Shown: piece by piece, positions 17,629-22,972 of the stretch
Position numbering within the stretch: position 1 is the stretch's first letter
Layout: every line of letters starts with the position of its first letter
Source of the DNA: Reclinomonas americana ATCC 50394
Taxonomy: Eukaryota; Jakobida; Jakobea; Jakobida
Assembly (NCBI GenBank): GCA_048213135.1
Contig: PS015031.1
Location: 93,159-116,130, forward strand
Reading direction: 5' to 3'
Length of the DNA stretch: 22,972 nucleotides
The notes under the pieces: model-generated
The model's input: the letters and a program-made list of their open reading frames with translations, nothing else
What the model was told of the DNA's origin: nothing
Databases searched by the model: none
Translations under genes and position numbers: made by a program

Positions 17629-20322
17629 CATCGATCGCCACAAGTCGGCCTACGTCAAGGTCATGGGCCTGTCGGCTCTGGCGCTGGGCGTGATCACCGC
17701 CTTCTTCCTCCTGTCGCCGCGCAGCGAGTTTAGCACAAGTGGCATCACCAACAACTTTGATGGTGCTGCTATCAACAAGGGTGCGTCGCGTTGGGGGGAT
17801 GGGATGCGGACACTCTTTCCACAACGTGCTCAGCTTGAGGAACCTTTCTTTCCCCTTCATCTTGTGCAACTTTCGTGTTGATTTCTCTGCTTGCTGCTTC
17901 ATTCATTGTGCTTTGTCGTCAGTCTCTTCTCGGTTTTCTTTCACTGTGTCGTGCACCTGTTCTTGTTCTTGCTTATCTTCTCTTACCCATTCTCGAGCAC
18001 GGTGTATTTCATTGGTTAACCTCTTTTTCGCCTGTTCCCCTTTGTAAATAGTTGCGCAGGTGTTGTCGTCAGTTTCTTCTTACTTGTTTTGCTTCACCAG
18101 TCATCTCTCTCTCCCATATCTTCGCACATGCTATTATCGCTTGTCTTCTCGTCCTCAGTTCTCCACGTCTGTCTCTTGTCGCCTGTCTTCTCTTCCTCAA
18201 TTCTCCTCCACCCATAGTATGGCATCGTTTCCATTTCTCGTCTGTCTCTCCTCGCTTACCTTGTCTTCCTGTACTATCATCAGGCACCATCGAGGTCAAC
18301 TTTGACGCGAACAACAACGAAGCCACCACGAACACTGCCACCATCAACAACAACGATGCGTTCACCGGCGAGGAGCCCGCTGCAACGGCAACCGGTTTGT
18401 GATTGCCAACACCAGCATCTGCAATTCTATCCCCCCCACTGACTCCCCTTCTCTCCCCCTCTCCGACAGGAACGGACCAATTTGCCGAAGGAGTGACCAC
18501 CAAGGCCGCGCTGGAGGACATTATGGACAGCCTGGACGTCCTGGACGGAAACTCCGAGACGATTGAGCAGGCTGCTCTGCAGTTCACCGCCGAGCAGGAG
18601 GAGGAGGAGCTGGAGTTGGAGCTGGAGCACAAGGCGGAGGAGAAGTGCGACTTGCCTCAGCAGCAGCAGAATGACGAGGAGGAAGAGCAGCTGACCGAGG
18701 CTCCCTCTCAAATCGAGATCCCGATCGACGTGCAGACTGGTGCTCTGTACGAGGAGATCGAGAAGACCGCCGAGCAGGAGGAGCAGGCTGAGGCCGAGGC
18801 TGATGCCATTGCTGCTCGCCTGGCCACCGCCGACGGCATGATTGTGTCTGTGCTGCACGAGGACACCATCACCGGCGACGATGCTGAGGCTGAGGTGTGT
18901 GTGTGTGTGTGTGGGAGCGTGAGCAAATGGTTGTCAACTGGGCGTTTTCTCTCTGCAATAGTGAGAGGCAGGGAGGGTGGACAACGATTGTTCCTGCATC
19001 TCTTCGTTCTCTTTCTTTTTCGTTCCAATTCGAACCACAGCAAGTTTCCTGCATGGTGGCGCATCACTTGCTTCACTTTCTTCCTGCAGCGCTCTTATCT
19101 TCGCTTGCAGTCTCATTCTCTCTCTTTTCTCGTTCCGTTTCCGTGTGCCCCTGACGGAGAGGAGCTGTCAACATTCATCCAAGTTTCCTGCGACTCAGGT
19201 TGTGCATCGTTCCTTTCGTCATATATCTACATCGCTCTCTTTCACACCTGCAAGCTCGTTCACTTTTCTCGTGGTCCACCTGTTTCTCCCTTTTTTTCTC
19301 TCCGAAAGAAAGGGGTGGTCAATACACACAACGAGAATACCTGCAGCCTCGATGATCATCTCTCATTCTCTTTCTTCCTTCACTCCTTTATCCTTCTGTC
19401 TTTCTGTCGCACTCATTCTTACTCTACTATTTCTCTCTCACAATTTCACTCTCTCTCTCTCTCTCTCATTCTCACTCTCACTCTCTCTCTCTCTCTCTGT
19501 CTCTGTCTCTGTCTCTCTCCACCTTCCCCTCCTCGCCACCTTCCCCTCATACCCTCGCCAGATGGAGGACCCGACCGAGACCGACATCGAGGAGGAGGAG
19601 CTGATCTACGACGAGGACCAGATGCAGCACCGCCTGGACGACGAGGAGGAGGCCGAGGAGGAGCAGCTGCTGGCTGAGACCCTCGTGCGCAACAGCGAGG
19701 TCGAGGAGCTGCTGGCGCTGGTGCGCGAGACGCAGCGCCTGAACTCGTCCAAGGACGGCACCATCACCGAGACGGCTGCCATCACCGAGGAGGCGACGAC
19801 CGAGGCTGAGCCGGAGCACGCCAGTTGCGTCTGTCACGAAGGTGGAGAAAAAGGGTGTGATTTGACGCTAAACTCCAGTCGTCTCGCTGCAGCCGAGGAG
19901 GAGGCCGCGTTCACCGCCTCGCTGAAGGACAACATCGACATTGACGATGATACTGACCTCTTCCGTGCGTCCACGATTCCGCTGCTGTGATTGGTCGCCT
20001 CCGTCCATGTCACTAATTTTTTCCTTCATCTCTCGCAGAGATCAACCCCTTGGCCGATGGTGAGTGCGCACGCACACACATTCTCTCTTTTCTTCACTTT
20101 CGCTCTCTCTCTCTCTCTCTCTCTTTCAGCCTCCTTGTCCCCCTCTCTATCCTTTTCTTCCCCAACCCCTTCCCTTTCTCTCCCCTCTTTCCCATAGCGA
20201 CCGTCGACGAGGTGATCTACACCAAGGACGCGGGCTTCGACGAGGAGGACGACGACGAGTTCGGCGCGCAGAAGCTGCACGACGACGACGATGAGGACGA
20301 GGACGAGGAGGATGATGAGTAG
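17629..20322 (+). CDS. Acidic single-pass membrane protein, 5' exon unresolved
   Basis: Plus-strand exons: 17629-17780, 18284-18394, 18470-18894, 19562-19823, 19893-19964, 20039-20059 and 20198-20322 (stop TAG). All introns are GT-AG and phase-consistent, giving 389 codons after the first base. Near the N-terminus is SIDRHKSAYVKV, then a transmembrane helix (MGLSALALGVITAFFLL), consistent with a type II anchor. The rest is Asn/Thr-rich and then extremely Glu/Asp-rich, with predicted coiled-coil stretches (EEEELELELEHKAEEK, VEELLALVRETQRL) and a polyacidic C-terminus (DDDDEDEDEEDDE). The sixth exon of this list is only 21 nt and encodes mainly QINPLAD. I recognise no family. The layout is reminiscent of low-affinity calcium-binding or junctin-like ER proteins, but this is speculation. 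The true start is upstream; an internal Met at the head of the helix is the fallback. Confidence 0.75.
18895..19561 (+). other. Long intron with GT and CT microsatellites
   Basis: This 667-nt intron of the acidic membrane gene starts GTGTGTGTGT, so the donor is part of a short GT repeat. It ends in CT tracts followed by CCCTCGCCAG. It interrupts between codons (GAG and ATG). The other long intron of the gene, 17781-18283, has similar imperfect repeats of the type CTGTCTTCTCxTCCTCAxTTCTCC. Confidence 0.7.
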
Positions 20323-20424
20323 GCTCTCGTCCTTTCGACTTATTGCCACTTCAATCACTCACTGTAGTAGTCGCGGGTGAGCGTGGTGCCACCAACCGCA
20401 CTGCGCTCACTGCTTGCTTCTCAA

Positions 20425-20430
20425 AATAAA
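20425..20430 (+). terminator. AATAAA polyadenylation signal
   Basis: A perfect AATAAA about 100 nt after the stop codon of the acidic membrane gene, inside the 154-nt convergent spacer shared with the K+ channel gene. It is the only perfect copy seen in that spacer on the plus strand. Confidence 0.6.
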
Positions 20431-20476
20431 CTTTCTCAAGTGCAATCCACTTGGTATCAATCAGTTTATCGCCCCT

Positions 20477-22245
20477 TCAGTCCTGAAAGAGCACCTTGAG
20501 CTTCGGCAGCGGCGTGTGCTCACGAATGGTGCCGACGGCGGTGGTCAGAGGCAACTCAAAGTCCTCGTCGTCCGCCAGTCCGCGCACTGGCCTGCCGAAT
20601 GCCGCCGTGGCGAGCGGAATCACTTGCTCGACCAGAGTGGAGGCCGGTACGAGCAACGCCTTCTTCACGGCCGTTGAATGGCCGTCGGCCACCAGATGCA
20701 GCTTGACCATGCGCGACGCAGGGTCGACAGTTCCCACATGGCCGACCATGGTGACGCGACGAATGGGCACGCCGAGAGCATCGGCCAGCATGAGGCCGTG
20801 ATGATGGTGATGTTGGTTTCGCGAGCCTCTCCGCGGACCCGTCGGGGTCAGAATGCCTCCGTGCGCCGCCACACCCGCGGACATGGGCGAGCGCAAATGG
20901 TCATCGAGAGCACCAAGACCGGCGCCGGAGAGTTTGCGAGCGGCGGCAGCCTCGGCCACTTCGACCACGGCGGCTTCAGCCTGCGGTTTGAATGTGAGCT
21001 GCACATTTCTCGCTCTCTCTCTCTTACTCTCTGTGCAGGGTTCTCACCGCTGCGTTAGCCGCGGCCTGCACACGCTCCGCCTCCTGCTTGTCCCACATGG
21101 CGACGAAATTGGAGGCGATAATGGAGGTCGGCAGAGCAATCACGAGAATGCCAGTGACCATGCAAAGCCCGGCCACCACCTGCGCGTGAAAAGGGCCGAC
21201 TGTGAGATCTACAGTGCACTCTCGCAGTCTTCTGGTCGCGCGCACCTTGCCAGCAACACCAATGGGAACCACATCGCCGTAGCCCACAGTGGTCATGGTG
21301 GTGATGCACCACCAGAAGGACTCCGGAATCGACTGGTACGGACTGCGCTCGCAAATCGACGAGTCCTCCGGGCGACAGCGAATCCACATCATGCGATCGT
21401 GCCTGCACGACGCATGCGTCAGTGAACGACCCACTGCTGCTCTTCCCTTGTGTGGCACGCAACTCCCAGGTGCCGCGCTCCGCGTACCAGATGCACGTGG
21501 AAAAGATGAGCAGCATAATGACCAGGTAGAGCAGGCCGACGGCCAGCGCCGAGGCACTATTGACCAGCACTTGGCCGAAAATGCGCAAGCCCTCAATGTA
21601 TCGTGAAAGCTTGAAGATACGGAAGATACGCGCGACTCGCAAGATACGGACAACGCGCAGGTCCAGTCCCGCCGACCCGGCCACAAAGTCGACCCAGAAC
21701 GGCACCACCGCCATGAAGTCGAGCAGGTTGAGGGCCGTGAACAGGAAGCGCAATCGCGAATACGACACGGAAAAGCGGACCAAGTACTCGGCGGTGAACA
21801 GGCACACGCAGGCCAACTCGGAGAGATCCCACACTGTGTTTGTTGACTCCTGCATCTGCGGCATGGAGTCGAGCAGGAGAAGGAAGGTGGACCAGAAAAT
21901 GGTGGCCAACATCAGCACGGAGAGGATGCGGGCGGCCAGCGAAGACGAAGGGTCCTTTTTAAATGCAAAACGGCGATGATGAGTGAAGAGAGACAACTAG
22001 ACGACGACGACGACGAATCGAGTGCACCTCCAATAGCCGCCAGAGACGAAAGCGCTTTCCTTGCGGATCCTCGGTCGGTAGCGGTGCATCGCGTGGGTTC
22101 TCAAACCAAAAGGCGCTGCAACAGCCGCGTCTCTGCCAGTAAAGAGGAGTGAGCGCATGAGAGATAGAACATATGTCGAGTGGTTTTCGCAACTCGTCGC
22201 AACGCCAGCGACTGTCGCCGCTTTTTGCTGCCTCCGTCGAGCGAA
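20477..22245 (-). CDS. Voltage-gated K+ channel, Shab-like (5' partial)
   Basis: Minus-strand exons: 22245-22204 (tentative, KKRRQSLA), 22115-22028, 21954-21464, 21402-21246, 21179-21048 and 20998-20477. Phases agree throughout. [20 protein letters not shown] matches the Kv pre-S1 KLWxLLExPxSSxAAxIL. S1 is [22 protein letters not shown]2 contains [10 protein letters not shown]3 follows as [16 protein letters not shown]4 is [21 protein letters not shown], with regularly spaced Arg/Lys. The pore is [21 protein letters not shown]6 is [25 protein letters not shown]. The gate has ALPTSI in place of the usual PVP/PIP. The turret before the pore is long and has two Cys. The C-terminal exon has a His-rich run (NQHHHHHG) and about 90 folded-looking residues ending KVLFQD. 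The N-terminal T1 tetramerisation domain is not found and should lie beyond the gap at 22246-22265. Confidence 0.92.
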
Positions 22246-22265
22246 NNNNNNNNNNNNNNNNNNNN
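22246..22265. other. 20-N gap upstream of K+ channel exons
   Basis: This gap sits where the 5' exons of the channel (T1 domain) should continue. Contig order or orientation beyond it is not proven, given the apparent misorientation at 14089-14747. Confidence 0.9.
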
Positions 22266-22616
22266 TGGAGGGAGCTGGCTGAGGTCTGCTGCACGCAGGG
22301 GAGTGAGACAGATGTGGCAGTGTGCCTGCTTGTCTCATCCGCTTGCCGTTGTATTCAGCAACGTATGGCCGAGTTCTTGTGCTTCATTCTTCCTCTCTCT
22401 CCCACCCTCTCTCTCTCCTCTCCCTCTCTCAAGCATTCTCGTCGCGTGTGTCTGTTGGCGCTCTTCCTTTGCCCGCCACTGCTATTCGTTTTTGAGTTGT
22501 CGATTGGTGGTGGCGCAGCAGCACATTTGTGTTCTCGTTGAGGTAGCGGTGGGGGCCCGGGAGCAAGGGGGAGACGACTACTGCATTCGAGTTGCTGTTC
22601 TTACTCCACTCCGCAG
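22266..22616. other. Spacer or intron, no supported gene
   Basis: After the 20-N gap there is a short stretch with protein-like frames on both strands, then CT-rich sequence (22385-22435) and a mixed region up to the acceptor at 22614-22616. Missing T1 exons of the K+ channel were sought on the minus strand and not found. Confidence 0.3.
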
Positions 22617-22972
22617 TGCTGGTGGACGATGCCGACCTGGACACACTGTGCGCCTCTGGCGAGGAGGAGTTCGGGAGACACATGTACCTATTCCACTCTG
22701 CGGCCGACAAGGAGGAGTACTGGCGTGTGATGGATCAAGACGCGGATCGTGTGGCACAGCAGAAGGGCAACAACAGCAACAAGAAGAAGAAGCCAGGATG
22801 GTGAGATGCGACGTATCGAGGAGCGGGCGAATGCACTCCGCAGCACGCGTGTCGAGGACTGTGACATGCTGGGCTGTGGCCCACCGGATGCCATTGTCAC
22901 CGTCCATGTGCTGGCGGAGACGTGCAACTACCGCCCGTGATCACACCAACAAGGAGAAGCACCAGTGTGAGT
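22617..22972 (+). CDS. Unrecognised protein, internal exons at window edge
   Basis: Two plus-strand exons are supported by splice signals and phase. Exon 22617-22800 follows an acceptor CTCCGCAG. It encodes LVDDADLDTLCASGEEEF, then HMYLFHSAADKEEYWRVM and a Lys-rich end. Exon 22844-22932 encodes TRVEDCDMLGCGPPDAI followed by VTVHVLAETCNYRP. The intron between them, 22801-22843, would be only 43 nt (GTGAGA to CCGCAG), but it joins codon TG-C cleanly. A donor GTGATC follows at 22933. Composition and lack of repeats argue for real coding sequence. I do not recognise the family, and both ends are missing. Confidence 0.5.

Noticed and set aside
21403-21463. GC-AG intron in the K+ channel (donor GCGTGC at 21460)
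   Set aside because: Moving the donor three bases upstream to GTTGCG gives the same phase (GA-G, Glu) with a normal GT, so no GC donor is needed.
22790-22830. Frameshift in the right-edge gene near the AAG codon run
   Set aside because: A 43-nt GT-AG intron (22801-22843) joins the two frames exactly, so a sequencing error or programmed shift is not required.
1-22972. tRNA, rRNA, insertion sequences, prophage or bacterial operon features
   Set aside because: Scanned for and not seen. Intron structure and gene families are eukaryotic throughout.

Overview
This window is eukaryotic nuclear DNA. Its genes are split by many short introns (about 43 to 90 nt is typical, a few are 250 to 1200 nt) whose boundaries could be phased by eye. 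Coding exons are GC-rich. Introns and spacers are packed with CT, CA, GT and CTCA microsatellites. There are eight assembly gaps, six of them exactly 20 N, the usual placeholder for an unknown distance. The gene content is a sarcoglycan-like type II membrane protein, a Shab-like voltage-gated K+ channel, a MAPKK-type kinase, a family-61 glycosyltransferase and the tRNA thiolase CTU1. Together with the compact layout this suggests a protist, most likely a unicellular relative of animals such as a choanoflagellate. That assignment is an inference from gene families only.

Layout from left to right. 1-1486 (-): 3'-incomplete sarcoglycan-like gene. 1490-3110: low-complexity spacer. 3540-4640 (-): METTL21-type protein-lysine methyltransferase in seven exons. 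4657-7306 (-): MAPKK-like kinase interrupted by gaps, whose stop lies 16 nt from the methyltransferase ATG. 7307-8146: microsatellite spacer ending in a gap. 8147-8743 (+): 3' end of an unknown gene with a duplicated exon-intron unit. 8766-10830 (-): a six-exon GT61 glycosyltransferase that I could rebuild completely (479 aa). 11053-13634 (+): three intronless tandem paralogues, each with a VDEAWH-type helical domain (resembling the DUF1399/GRDP family) followed by a ubiquitin/SUMO-like domain that ends in Gly-Cys. 13890-16384: CTU1/NCS6, with its middle piece (14089-14747) on the opposite strand from its ends. 17629-20322 (+): a very acidic single-pass membrane protein in at least seven exons. 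20477-22245 (-): Kv channel lacking its N-terminal T1 part. 22617-22972 (+): start of an unrecognised gene.

Two results stand out. First, the 14089-14747 contig appears to be inverted by scaffolding. Flipping it and deleting the two 20-N gaps joins CTU1 codon by codon on both sides and gives a 372-aa protein. Second, the tandem UBL-fusion family has an unusual architecture and an unusual C-terminus (Gly-Cys, not Gly-Gly), with nearly identical N-terminal halves and strongly diverged ubiquitin-like halves. It is the best candidate here for something undescribed. A third general observation is that at least five, probably seven, introns in six genes begin with GTTGCG, a weak match to the usual GTRAGT.

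The genes do not form an obvious pathway. The mixture (MAPK signalling, protein methylation, glycosylation, tRNA modification, ion channel) is what a random stretch of a compact protist genome would hold. All functional calls rest on motifs read by eye; no database search was run.
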